The notes under the pieces are model-generated. The model had not been told where the DNA came from, did no database searches, and was given only the letters and a program-made list of their open reading frames with translations. Made by a program: the position numbers and the translations under genes. Below, one piece after another: positions 9,450 through 17,290 of a DNA stretch of 64,000 nt. Numbering within the stretch: the stretch's first letter is position 1; each line of letters starts with the position of its first letter. The DNA is from an uncultured Porphyromonadaceae bacterium (GTDB lineage: Bacteria > Bacteroidota > Bacteroidia > Bacteroidales > Muribaculaceae): positions 1-64,000 of the forward strand of contig CANPGB010000007.1 of assembly GCA_947573485.1 (NCBI GenBank). The letters are read 5' to 3'.

Positions 9450-9459
9450 ATTTATGGGC

Positions 9460-12132
9460 TTAGCGCGCCTGCTCGATGCCGAGGGCGGTGTTGATTCGCA
9501 TCAACAGGTCGCCGTAGTGGTATTTTACATCGGTGGTGGCGCTGCCTATGCGGTTCTTGAGCAGGGTGCGGATGCGCATGAGCTCGCCGCGTTTGAGCGA
9601 GATGGCGTCGGAGATGCGGTTGGCCTGCGTGCCGTAGAAGTGGAGCATGCGGCTGCCTGCTGTGCGCTCGCCTGCGGCCTGGCATGAGGGGCAGTCGAGG
9701 GTGCCGTGGTGCGAGGTTTCGGCAAATACGCGCGCAATCTCGGGGTCTTCGATAGTGAGGGAGCGGCGCGAGCCGTCTTTCACACCCTGGTTTTCGTTGG
9801 CGGCGATAATGAGCGCGTCAACAAAGTTTTTCTGCACCGAACGCTGGTGCATGTCGGGGTTAGTGGGGGCAAAAATGTGCTTGTGCATCATGTCCATCAT
9901 CTCCGAGGGCTTGAAGGACTCGGGGAAGAAGGTGTCGGCCTCGTACATGCGGATTATGCGGTTGTCGGCAAGGAGGTCCCAGAGGATAAAGCACTGCGAG
10001 GTCTTGAGAGCAAAGGAGGGTGCCGTCTCGCGGCGTCCCATCGGGGTGTTGCTCACAAGGAAGGTGTAGCGGCTCACATCGGCGTCGAAGAGCCACGAGG
10101 GGTGCGTGAAAGCCTCGTCGAGGAGGAACTGAAGGGCGGCGCGCTGGCGCTCCACGGGCACGGGCACATAGGTCTCGCGACCGTCGCCAACGGTGGTGTT
10201 GTCAACGTAAATGCCGCCTATGTTGGCCATTACGTGATAGAGGTAGCGCTGCCACTGGCCTATGATGCTGTAGTAGAGGTTCGAGGCATCGTCGTAGTCC
10301 TGGCCAGGCTCGCCGCTGGTGGTCCACTCTACAATGTGAGGCACTATGCGGCGGAGGTTGTCCATACCGTAGGTTGCCGATTTCACGGGGTCGTCGCCGA
10401 GGTCCTCGCTGAGGGCGCGGGGGTCGAAGGCCTCACGGTAGTCCTGTGCCTCGCTGTAGCGGTACAGAGGATCGCCGGCATACTTCTCAAGGAAGCGCTG
10501 GCAGTAGCCATAGTCTTTGTCAGGGTCATCGGAGCCATACCAGCGGTAGCCATATTCAATGGCCATAATGTCGTAGGGGCCGATGTGGGGGGTGAGGTTC
10601 GTGACGCCGTCGCCGGGCTGTGCCACATAGTTGAAGCGGGCGTAGTCCATAATCGACGAGGCTGTGCCGCCGAGCTCACGGGTGTAGGAGGGTGAGCGGA
10701 GAGAGTCGGTAGGTATGGCAGCCGAGGCTATCATATTGTGACGCAGGCCTAAGGAGTGGCCAACCTCGTGGCAGGCCACGAAGCGCATGGCGTCGCCTAT
10801 GATGCTGTCGGGCAGGGTGAGAGAGCGGGCTCCGGGGTTTACGGCGCCTGTCTGCACTATAATCCAGTCGTGGAGGATGTCGATAACGTTATGCCACCAC
10901 ACGATGTCGGCCTCGATGATTTCGCCGCTGCGGGGGTCGGTGATCGACGGGCCCATGGCGTTCGACTTGGTGGAGGCGGCGTAGGTGAGGGTAGAGAAGT
11001 TGATGTCGTTGGTGTCGTCGGCTATGCTGTCGGGCAGCTCCTCGACGCGCACGGCATTGCGGAACCCGGCGCGCTCAAAGGCGGCGTTCCACTCCTCGAT
11101 ACCCTTGCGGATATAGGGGCGCCACTTGTAGGGGGTCGACTTGTCGAGATAGAAAACGATAGGCTTTTCGGGCTCAACGGTCTCGCCCTTGAGGTAAGCT
11201 ATGCGGTCTTCGGCCTTGGGTTCGAGGCGCCAGCGCGTGATATAGTGGCGCGGACGCACGGTCTGCTGGTCGTCGCTGTAGCGGAGGTTACCCTCGGTGA
11301 AGTAACCAACGCGGGGCGAAACGTAGCGGCGTGCCATGGGCTTCTCGGGCAGGAGGACTATCGAAGAGCCAACTTCGAGGGTTACAAACACGGTGCCGCC
11401 GGGCTCTGTAACCTGCGTGGTGAGCTCCGACACGGCATAGACGTTGTCGGGGTATGCGTTCACCGATTTGATTTTCGAGAGGTCGGTCTTGGTGGAGGTG
11501 CCAAGGTTGATTTCGTTGAAAATATCGGTGAAACTGTTGTTACGGCCGTTGTAGAGGTCGGTGACCTTTACGATTACCGAAGTGGAGTCGGCGTTATAGG
11601 CTTCGATGCCGAAAGCGGTGATTATGGGCGAGATGTAGTTGTCGCGCACCGACTGTGCTATGGCCGAACCCTCGGCGATGTCAGGCAATACGCGGCTCTC
11701 GCGGGCAAAGAGTTTGCCGAGCTCTTTGTCGAGCTCGAAGCGGATCATGGTGTTCGAGGTATTGATACCGCGGTTCACGCCTGCCTCATTGAGTTCGAGG
11801 GGCACGCGCACAAGCTTGTTCACAACAAGCATGTCGCGACCGAGGAGCGAGGTGGGAATCTCGAAATAATAATCCTTGTCTTTCTTGAGAACGTTAAACA
11901 TGCCTTCCGAAACCTTCGAAGCTTCGGTAAGTTTCTGATAATCGGTTTTTGCTGAGGTGCTGTCGGCAGCTGCGGCACTGCTCTTCTTTTTCTTTTTCCC
12001 GAAAAAGAGGAACGAACGGTCGGTGTCGTTGCCCGTCGCGGGCAGCGAACCGGCGGCCATGGGTGCGGCGCCGAGGGCGAGTGTTAATGTTAGCGGTACG
12101 AAGAACCTGCGTAATAACGGCTTCTTAGACAT
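9460..12132 (-). CDS. Secreted zinc metalloprotease (DUF5117/DUF4953, metzincin-like)
   Basis: An 890-residue exported peptidase. A signal peptide covers about 1-28, followed by a lysine- and serine-rich linker (GKKKKKSS). Residues about 63-110 match DUF5118, 110-300 DUF5117, and 320-720 DUF4953 with the zinc site HEVGHSLGLRH (His455, Glu456, His459, His465), which is a full metzincin motif, and the Met-turn SIMDY near 494-497. The catalytic residues are intact. It is the first gene of the operon that continues into susC, susD and the propeller-like protein, with a promoter at 12243. Joint expression suggests that it cuts proteins outside the cell or in the outer membrane so the SusCD pair can import pieces. 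Signal sequence and zinc site are seen; the substrate is not known. Confidence 0.9.
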   Translation of the reverse strand: MSKKPLLRRFFVPLTLTLALGAAPMAAGSLPATGNDTDRSFLFFGKKKKKSSAAAADSTSAKTDYQKLTEASKVSEGMFNVLKKDKDYYFEIPTSLLGRDMLVVNKLVRVPLELNEAGVNRGINTSNTMIRFELDKELGKLFARESRVLPDIAEGSAIAQSVRDNYISPIITAFGIEAYNADSTSVIVKVTDLYNGRNNSFTDIFNEINLGTSTKTDLSKIKSVNAYPDNVYAVSELTTQVTEPGGTVFVTLEVGSSIVLLPEKPMARRYVSPRVGYFTEGNLRYSDDQQTVRPRHYITRWRLEPKAEDRIAYLKGETVEPEKPIVFYLDKSTPYKWRPYIRKGIEEWNAAFERAGFRNAVRVEELPDSIADDTNDINFSTLTYAASTKSNAMGPSITDPRSGEIIEADIVWWHNVIDILHDWIIVQTGAVNPGARSLTLPDSIIGDAMRFVACHEVGHSLGLRHNMIASAAIPTDSLRSPSYTRELGGTASSIMDYARFNYVAQPGDGVTNLTPHIGPYDIMAIEYGYRWYGSDDPDKDYGYCQRFLEKYAGDPLYRYSEAQDYREAFDPRALSEDLGDDPVKSATYGMDNLRRIVPHIVEWTTSGEPGQDYDDASNLYYSIIGQWQRYLYHVMANIGGIYVDNTTVGDGRETYVPVPVERQRAALQFLLDEAFTHPSWLFDADVSRYTFLVSNTPMGRRETAPSFALKTSQCFILWDLLADNRIIRMYEADTFFPESFKPSEMMDMMHKHIFAPTNPDMHQRSVQKNFVDALIIAANENQGVKDGSRRSLTIEDPEIARVFAETSHHGTLDCPSCQAAGERTAGSRMLHFYGTQANRISDAISLKRGELMRIRTLLKNRIGSATTDVKYHYGDLLMRINTALGIEQAR

Positions 12133-12242
12133 TCTTATTGGCCTTCTAATAGATTGATTTACAAGTGTATAAACGCAACGAAAGTCTGCTGTCGCACTTC
12201 CGTGCGGCTGATAGGCATACTCTCGGAAACCTAAAGTGACCG

Positions 12243-12250
12243 CAAAGATA
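12243..12250 (-). promoter_or_regulatory. Promoter -7 box of the protease-susCD operon
   Basis: TATCTTTG on the minus strand matches the -7 consensus TAnnTTTG exactly. The -33 box is weak (TTAG-like at about 18 bases), which may mean an activator is needed, as is usual for Sus-type loci. Confidence 0.5.
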
Positions 12251-12360
12251 ATAAATTTTGTCGGATTGCTAACTATCTTTAATACTTTTTGTTAGATTTG
12301 AATACAAAATCACAGTTTTGCGAGCAGAACGGACTCGAGCCCGTCAGCCGCCGACATAAA

Positions 12361-12397
12361 AAGGAGGGGCGGCCACCGAAACGTGCCGCCCCTCCTT
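12361..12397 (-). terminator. Terminator of carAB
   Basis: A 13-bp GC-rich stem (12361-12373 with 12385-12397) followed leftward by a run of T. It lies about 50 bases past the carB stop. Confidence 0.88.
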
Positions 12398-12449
12398 AAT
12401 ACTTTTGCCTTTTGACTTTTGCCTTTTGCCTTAGACCTAAGGCGCAGCC

Positions 12450-15400
12450 TTAGTACTCGTCCCAACTCTTGATTTCGATGCGGTCGAGCGGCAGGGTAGT
12501 GAACGCGCGGATAAATGCCGCGGCAAGGCGCGAGTTCGTAATCAGCGGTATGTTGAGGTCTACGGCGGCGCGACGGATTTTGCGGCCGTTGCTGAGCTCG
12601 GTGCCCGTGAAGTTCTTGGGCATATTCACCACGAGGTCAACCTCTTTGTTGTGGAGCAGGTCGATAGCCTGGGGCTGCATGTCGGGTGTCGAGGGCCAGT
12701 AGACGCGCACTGCCGGTATACCGTTCTCATTAAGGAACTGGCAGGTGCCGCCGGTGGCGTAGATTGTGAGTCCGGCATGGTGCAGGCGCTGCGCGGCCTC
12801 AAGCATGTCGGCCTTCTGGCGGGGCGTGCCCGTGCTGAGCAGCACGGCCTTGCGCGGGATGCGCAGACCTACGGCGAGCAACGATTTGAGGATAGCTTCA
12901 TCGGTGTCGTCGCCAAGACAGCCCACCTCGCCCGTCGAAGCCATATCGACACCAAGCACGGGGTCGGCGCCACCGAGGCGCGAGAACGAGAACTGCGAGG
13001 CCTTTATGCCCACGTAGTCGAGGTCGAAGGCGCTCTTCGAGGGCTTCTCCACATCGTGGCCGAGCATGATGCGCGTGGCAAGGTCGATGAAGTTCATTTT
13101 CAACACCTTCGATACGAAGGGGAAGCTGCGCGAGGCACGCAGGTTACACTCTATCACCTTGATATCGTTGTTCTTGGCAAGGAACTGGATGTTGAACGGG
13201 CCCGAGATATTGAGTTCGCTCGCAATCTTGGCCGAAATCTTCTTTATGCGGCGCATGGTCTCGACGTAGAGCTTCTGTGGCGGGAACTGTATGGTGGCGT
13301 CGCCTGAGTGTACACCGGCAAACTCTATGTGCTCCGAGATTGCGTAAGCCTTTATCTCGCCGTTGCGCGCAACGGCGTCCATTTCTATCTCCTTGGCGTT
13401 CTGTATGAACTCGCTCACCACCACGGGGTGCTTCTTCGATACGTTGGCTGCCAGCGAAAGGAAGCGGCGTAGCTCATCGGGGTTGGAGCATACGTTCATT
13501 GCGGCGCCCGAGAGCACGTAGCTGGGACGGACGAGCACCGGGAAGCCTACCTCGGCAACGAAGTCCTCGATGTCGGCGAAGTCGGTGAGCTCACGCCAGC
13601 GTGGCTGGTCGATGCCCAGGCCGTCGAGCATGGCCGAGAACTTGTGGCGGTCTTCGGCGCGGTCGATGCTGGAGGCCGAGGTGCCCAGGATGTTGACGTG
13701 CGCGGCGTCGAGGCGTGTGGCAAGGTTGTTGGGAATCTGACCGCCCACCGAGAGCACCACGCCGTGCGGATTCTCGAGCTCGAGGATATCCATTACGCGC
13801 TCGTAGGTGAGTTCGTCGAAGTAGAGGCGGTCGCATATGTCGTAGTCGGTGCTCACCGTCTCGGGGTTGTAGTTTATCATCACCGAGCGGTAGCCCTCTT
13901 TGCGGGCGGTGAGCAGGGCGTTCACCGAGCACCAGTCGAACTCTACCGACGAGCCGATGCGGTAGGCGCCCGAGCCGAGCACTACCACCGAGCGGTGGTC
14001 GCCGGTGTAGTCAACGTCGTTCTGGCTGCCGTTGTAGGTGAGGTAGAGGTAGTTGGTTGCTGCGGGATATTCGGCGGCGAGGGTGTCGATCTGCTTCACC
14101 ACAGGTATTATCCCTAAGCTCTTGCGCTGCACGCGCACCGCTGCCATGTGGCCGTCGGTGTCGTTGCCGAAAGAATCTTTGAAGAGGCTACGGGCTATCT
14201 GGAAGTCGCTGAAGCCCTGCTCTTTGGCAAGACGAAGCAGTGACGCGGGCACGTCGGCGGGACTGTCGTAGCCCTCTAATTCGTGCGAGGTCTCTACAAT
14301 GTTGTGGAGCTTGTAGAGGAACCAGCGGTCTATCTTCGTGAGCTCGTGTATTTTATCTACCGAATAGCCCTCGGCGAAGGCTTTGGCTATGGCGAATATG
14401 CGTTTGTCGGTAGGCTCGCGCAGGGCGGCGTCGAGGTTTTCGATTGCGATGTCTTTGTTCTCCACGAAGCCGTGCATGCCCTGGCCTATCATGCGCAGAC
14501 CCTTCTGTATGGCTTCCTCGAAGGTGCGGCCTATGGCCATTACCTCGCCCACCGATTTCATCGACGAGCCTATGTGGCGGTCTACGCCGTGGAATTTGCC
14601 GAGGTCCCAGCGCGGAATCTTCACCACAACGTAGTCGAGCGCGGGCTCGAAGAAGGCCGAGGTGCTCTGCGTGACGCTGTTCTTGAGGTCGAAGAGACCG
14701 TAGCCCAGAGCCAGCTTGGCGGCTACGAAAGCCAGGGGGTAGCCCGTGGCCTTCGACGCCAGGGCCGACGAGCGGCTAAGGCGCGCGTTGACCTCTATCA
14801 CGCGGTAGTCCATAGATGCGGGGTCGTAGGCATACTGCACGTTGCACTCGCCCACGATGCCTATGTGGCGCACAATCTTGATGGCTATGCTGCGCAGGAA
14901 GTGGTAGTCGTCGTTCGAGAGGGTCTGCGAGGGAGCCACCACGATACTCTCGCCGGTGTGTATGCCCAGCGGGTCGAAGTTCTCCATGTTGCACACTGTG
15001 ATGCAGTTGTCGAAGCGGTCGCGCACAACCTCATATTCAACCTCTTTCCAGCCCTTGAGCGATTTCTCCACAAGCACCTGGGGTGAGAACGACAGGGCCT
15101 TCTCCACCAGTGTGGCAAGCTCCACATCGTCGTCGCAGAAGCCGCTGCCGAGGCCGCCGAGGGCATATGCCGCGCGTACAATCACGGGGTAGCCCAGGCG
15201 CCGTGCCACTTTGAGGGCGTCGTCGACGCTCTCCACGGCCTCGCTCTTGATGGTGTTTACGTCTATCTGGTTGAGCTTCTCAACGAAAAGCTCGCGGTCT
15301 TCGGTGTCCATAATCGCGCGCACGGGTGTACCCAATACGCGTACATTATATTTGCTGAGCACTCCGCTCTGCTCGAGCTCCACGCCGCAGTTGAGCGCCG

Positions 15401-15674
15401 TCTGGCCGCCGAAGGCGAGGAGTATGCCGTCGGGGCGCTCCTTCTCTATCACGCGCTCCACAAAGTAAGGCGTCACCGGCAGGAAGTAAATCTTGTCGGC
15501 CATGCCCTCGGAAGTCTGTACGGTGGCGATGTTGGGGTTGATGAGAACCGTGCTCACACCCTCTTCGCGCAGGGCCTTGAGCGCCTGGGCGCCGGAGTAG
15601 TCAAATTCGCCTGCCTCGCCTATCTTGAGGGCGCCGCTGCCCAGCAGCAGCACTTTCTTGATTGTCTTGTCCAT
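12450..15674 (-). CDS. carB: Carbamoyl-phosphate synthase large subunit
   Basis: The 1074-residue synthetase subunit that makes carbamoyl phosphate from bicarbonate, ammonia passed on by CarA, and two ATP, feeding arginine and pyrimidine synthesis. It shows the two homologous ATP-grasp halves: the first starts at KVLLLGSGALKIGEAGEFDY and the second near residue 566 (SVVVLGSGAYRIGSSVEFDW). The second half carries VRPSYVLSGAAMN, and the last 130 residues form the MGS-like allosteric domain (GLTIYATGGTCQFL). The length equals that of the E. coli enzyme. Its start follows the carA stop by two bases, so the subunits are translated together. Confidence 0.97.
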   Translation of the reverse strand: MDKTIKKVLLLGSGALKIGEAGEFDYSGAQALKALREEGVSTVLINPNIATVQTSEGMADKIYFLPVTPYFVERVIEKERPDGILLAFGGQTALNCGVELEQSGVLSKYNVRVLGTPVRAIMDTEDRELFVEKLNQIDVNTIKSEAVESVDDALKVARRLGYPVIVRAAYALGGLGSGFCDDDVELATLVEKALSFSPQVLVEKSLKGWKEVEYEVVRDRFDNCITVCNMENFDPLGIHTGESIVVAPSQTLSNDDYHFLRSIAIKIVRHIGIVGECNVQYAYDPASMDYRVIEVNARLSRSSALASKATGYPLAFVAAKLALGYGLFDLKNSVTQSTSAFFEPALDYVVVKIPRWDLGKFHGVDRHIGSSMKSVGEVMAIGRTFEEAIQKGLRMIGQGMHGFVENKDIAIENLDAALREPTDKRIFAIAKAFAEGYSVDKIHELTKIDRWFLYKLHNIVETSHELEGYDSPADVPASLLRLAKEQGFSDFQIARSLFKDSFGNDTDGHMAAVRVQRKSLGIIPVVKQIDTLAAEYPAATNYLYLTYNGSQNDVDYTGDHRSVVVLGSGAYRIGSSVEFDWCSVNALLTARKEGYRSVMINYNPETVSTDYDICDRLYFDELTYERVMDILELENPHGVVLSVGGQIPNNLATRLDAAHVNILGTSASSIDRAEDRHKFSAMLDGLGIDQPRWRELTDFADIEDFVAEVGFPVLVRPSYVLSGAAMNVCSNPDELRRFLSLAANVSKKHPVVVSEFIQNAKEIEMDAVARNGEIKAYAISEHIEFAGVHSGDATIQFPPQKLYVETMRRIKKISAKIASELNISGPFNIQFLAKNNDIKVIECNLRASRSFPFVSKVLKMNFIDLATRIMLGHDVEKPSKSAFDLDYVGIKASQFSFSRLGGADPVLGVDMASTGEVGCLGDDTDEAILKSLLAVGLRIPRKAVLLSTGTPRQKADMLEAAQRLHHAGLTIYATGGTCQFLNENGIPAVRVYWPSTPDMQPQAIDLLHNKEVDLVVNMPKNFTGTELSNGRKIRRAAVDLNIPLITNSRLAAAFIRAFTTLPLDRIEIKSWDEY

Positions 15675-15676
15675 AT

Positions 15677-16801
15677 TTATTTGAGAAGTGCGGTAAATTC
15701 GTCGAAAAGAAACTCAGTGTCGCGCGGTCCGCTCGAAGCCTCGGGGTGGAACTGCGCCGAGAAGTAGGGCAGTGAGCGGTGGCGTATGCCTTCGTTGGTG
15801 CCGTCGTTCATATTCACGAAGAGCGGCTCCCAACCCTCGGGAAGCGAGGCGTCGTCTACGGCAAAACCGTGGTTCTGCGATGTTACGAAGCATTGCTCCG
15901 AGCCTGCGCGGCGCACCGGCTGGTTGTGGCTGCGGTGGCCGTATTTGAGCTTGTAGGTGCTGGCGCCTGCGGCCTTGGCAAGGAGCTGGTTGCCCATGCA
16001 GATGCCGCATATAGGCTTGCCCGACTCCATGGCGCGGCGTATGTGCTCCACGGTCACGGTGGCGAAATCGGGGTTGCCCGGGCCGTTGGATATGAAGAGG
16101 CCGTCGTAGGGCAGGGTGGTGAAATCATAGTCCCACGGAACGCGCACTACGCGCACCCCGCGGCGCAGAAGACACCTTATTATATTATGCTTGATGCCGC
16201 AGTCAACGAGCACCACAGTCTTGCGTCCCTCGCTGTCGGCTCCCAGCGGGAGCGTCAGAGGCTCGGGAGCGGCGCCAATGGCGGTGTATACCACCGGCTC
16301 GGGGCATGAGGTGAGGGCTATGAGATTTTCGGCGTTGGGATCATAAAAATCGACATCAGCGCCTCCTTCGATAGTTATCTTTCCGAGCATTGAGCCATGT
16401 TGGCGGAGATGCTTGGTGAGAGCGCGGGTGTCGATACCGTAGATTCCGGGAATTTTCTCTTCCTTGAGCCAGTCGCCCAACGACCGGTCGGCGAGCCAAT
16501 GGCTATGTCGGAAAGCGTAATCCTGGGCGATGATAGCGCGGCAATGGATGCGGGAGCTTTCGTAGTAGCCGTCGAGAGTGTCGCTCCCTCCCGTAGGTGG
16601 CACGCCGTAATTGCCTAACTGCGGGAATGTTGTCACTAAAATCTGGCCTTCATAAGAGGGGTCGGTGAGGCTTTCGGGATAACCCGTCATCGCCGTGTTG
16701 AAAACAACTTCGCCGGATGTCGGTCCCTCGTAGCCGAAACTGTAGCCTTTGTAGGTCGTGCCGTCCTGAAGTGTCAGAACGGCTGCTTTGCTCGCCTGCA
16801 T
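15677..16801 (-). CDS. carA: Carbamoyl-phosphate synthase small subunit
   Basis: The 374-residue glutaminase subunit that releases ammonia from glutamine and tunnels it to CarB. The N-terminal CarA domain has GEVVFNTAMTGYPESLTDPS. The C-terminal class I glutamine amidotransferase domain has the nucleophile Cys268 in CGICMGNQ and the catalytic His352/Glu354 in FHPEAS. I chose the ATG at 16801 (MQASKAAVLTLQDG); the frame stays open to 16864, but that part runs through a leader hairpin and up to the promoter box, so it cannot be coding. The promoter and leader hairpin lie at 16829-16893. Confidence 0.95.
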   Translation of the reverse strand: MQASKAAVLTLQDGTTYKGYSFGYEGPTSGEVVFNTAMTGYPESLTDPSYEGQILVTTFPQLGNYGVPPTGGSDTLDGYYESSRIHCRAIIAQDYAFRHSHWLADRSLGDWLKEEKIPGIYGIDTRALTKHLRQHGSMLGKITIEGGADVDFYDPNAENLIALTSCPEPVVYTAIGAAPEPLTLPLGADSEGRKTVVLVDCGIKHNIIRCLLRRGVRVVRVPWDYDFTTLPYDGLFISNGPGNPDFATVTVEHIRRAMESGKPICGICMGNQLLAKAAGASTYKLKYGHRSHNQPVRRAGSEQCFVTSQNHGFAVDDASLPEGWEPLFVNMNDGTNEGIRHRSLPYFSAQFHPEASSGPRDTEFLFDEFTALLK

Positions 16802-16828
16802 AGAGAATGTGAAATAGTCGTTAATGTT

Positions 16829-16860
16829 AGAGCCGAGGCCCGGTCCGGCCATTCGGCTCT
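16829..16860 (-). promoter_or_regulatory. Hairpin at the 5' end of the carA mRNA
   Basis: An 8-bp stem (16829-16836 with 16853-16860) continues into an inner GGCC/GGCC stem, with its base within a few bases of the predicted transcription start. It could protect the mRNA or control carAB expression. Confidence 0.5.
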
Positions 16861-16861
16861 G

Positions 16862-16893
16862 CAAAGTTACGAATAAGTGAGCGCAATGCCAAA
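16862..16893 (-). promoter_or_regulatory. Promoter of carAB
   Basis: On the minus strand TTTG (16890-16893), 20 bases, then TAACTTTG (16862-16869): a full match to the Bacteroidetes consensus. The -33 box sits in the loop of an imperfect palindrome with arms GCAATGC and GCATTGC. Confidence 0.8.
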
Positions 16894-16986
16894 TTTATTT
16901 GAGCATTGCCGAACGATGAGTAACTTCGACCATCGGTCACCGTTACGAATAAGTGAGCGCAATGCCAAATTTATTTGAGCATTGCC
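16866..16986. repeat. Duplicated 45-bp promoter segment
   Basis: An exact 45-base direct repeat (16866-16910 and 16942-16986), 76 bases apart. Each copy holds the palindrome with arms GCAATGC and GCATTGC and the TTTG -33 box; only the first copy has a full -7 box beside it. Confidence 0.9.
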
Positions 16987-17084
16987 TCACTCCTCACTCC
17001 TCACTCCTCACTCCTCACTCCTCACTCCTCACTCCTCACTCCTCGCCCTTAACTCCTAACCCCTAACTCCTAACTCCTAACTAA
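16987..17084. repeat. Heptamer tandem array
   Basis: Fourteen 7-base units in perfect phase: eight TCACTCC units (16987-17042), then units of the type TAACTCC or TAACCCC up to 17084. The opposite strand is G-rich (GGAGTTA/GGGGTTA). Similar arrays flank 48.1 kb. Confidence 0.95.
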
Positions 17085-17154
17085 CGTTTTATTCACCTCC
17101 GCTCACAATTTTTGCCCCTGAGTGTTAAAATTCGACTTTTTTTCTTTCCAAACG

Positions 17155-17186
17155 TTTAGGTAATTCAAAAAAATGTATTACCTTTG
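17155..17186 (+). promoter_or_regulatory. Promoter of the second susCD operon
   Basis: TTTA (17155-17158), 20 bases, TACCTTTG (17179-17186). It gives a leader of about 100 bases before the SusC start at 17291. Confidence 0.75.
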
Positions 17187-17290
17187 CCCAATCATCGGCT
17201 GCCATGCGCATGACCTCTCCCTGTCAAAACAGCCGGTGTATTCCTAATTGTCAATCAATCAATCAATTTTATGTCTAATTTTTTCTAAGT

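Larger units (their letters stand above)
12133..12449. other. Intergenic region between carB and the protease operon
   Basis: These 317 bases hold the carB terminator (12361-12397), a short tract of CTTTTGC-like units just after carB (about 12402-12430), and the promoter of the protease operon near 12243-12250 with a leader of about 100 bases. Nothing else stands out. Confidence 0.6.

Noticed and set aside
12469..15468. Several open frames antisense to carB
   Set aside because: They are shadows of a long, fully supported gene with high third-position GC.
16987..17084. Possible CRISPR array
   Set aside because: Units are 7 bases with no spacers; it is a simple tandem repeat. No cas genes are in the window.
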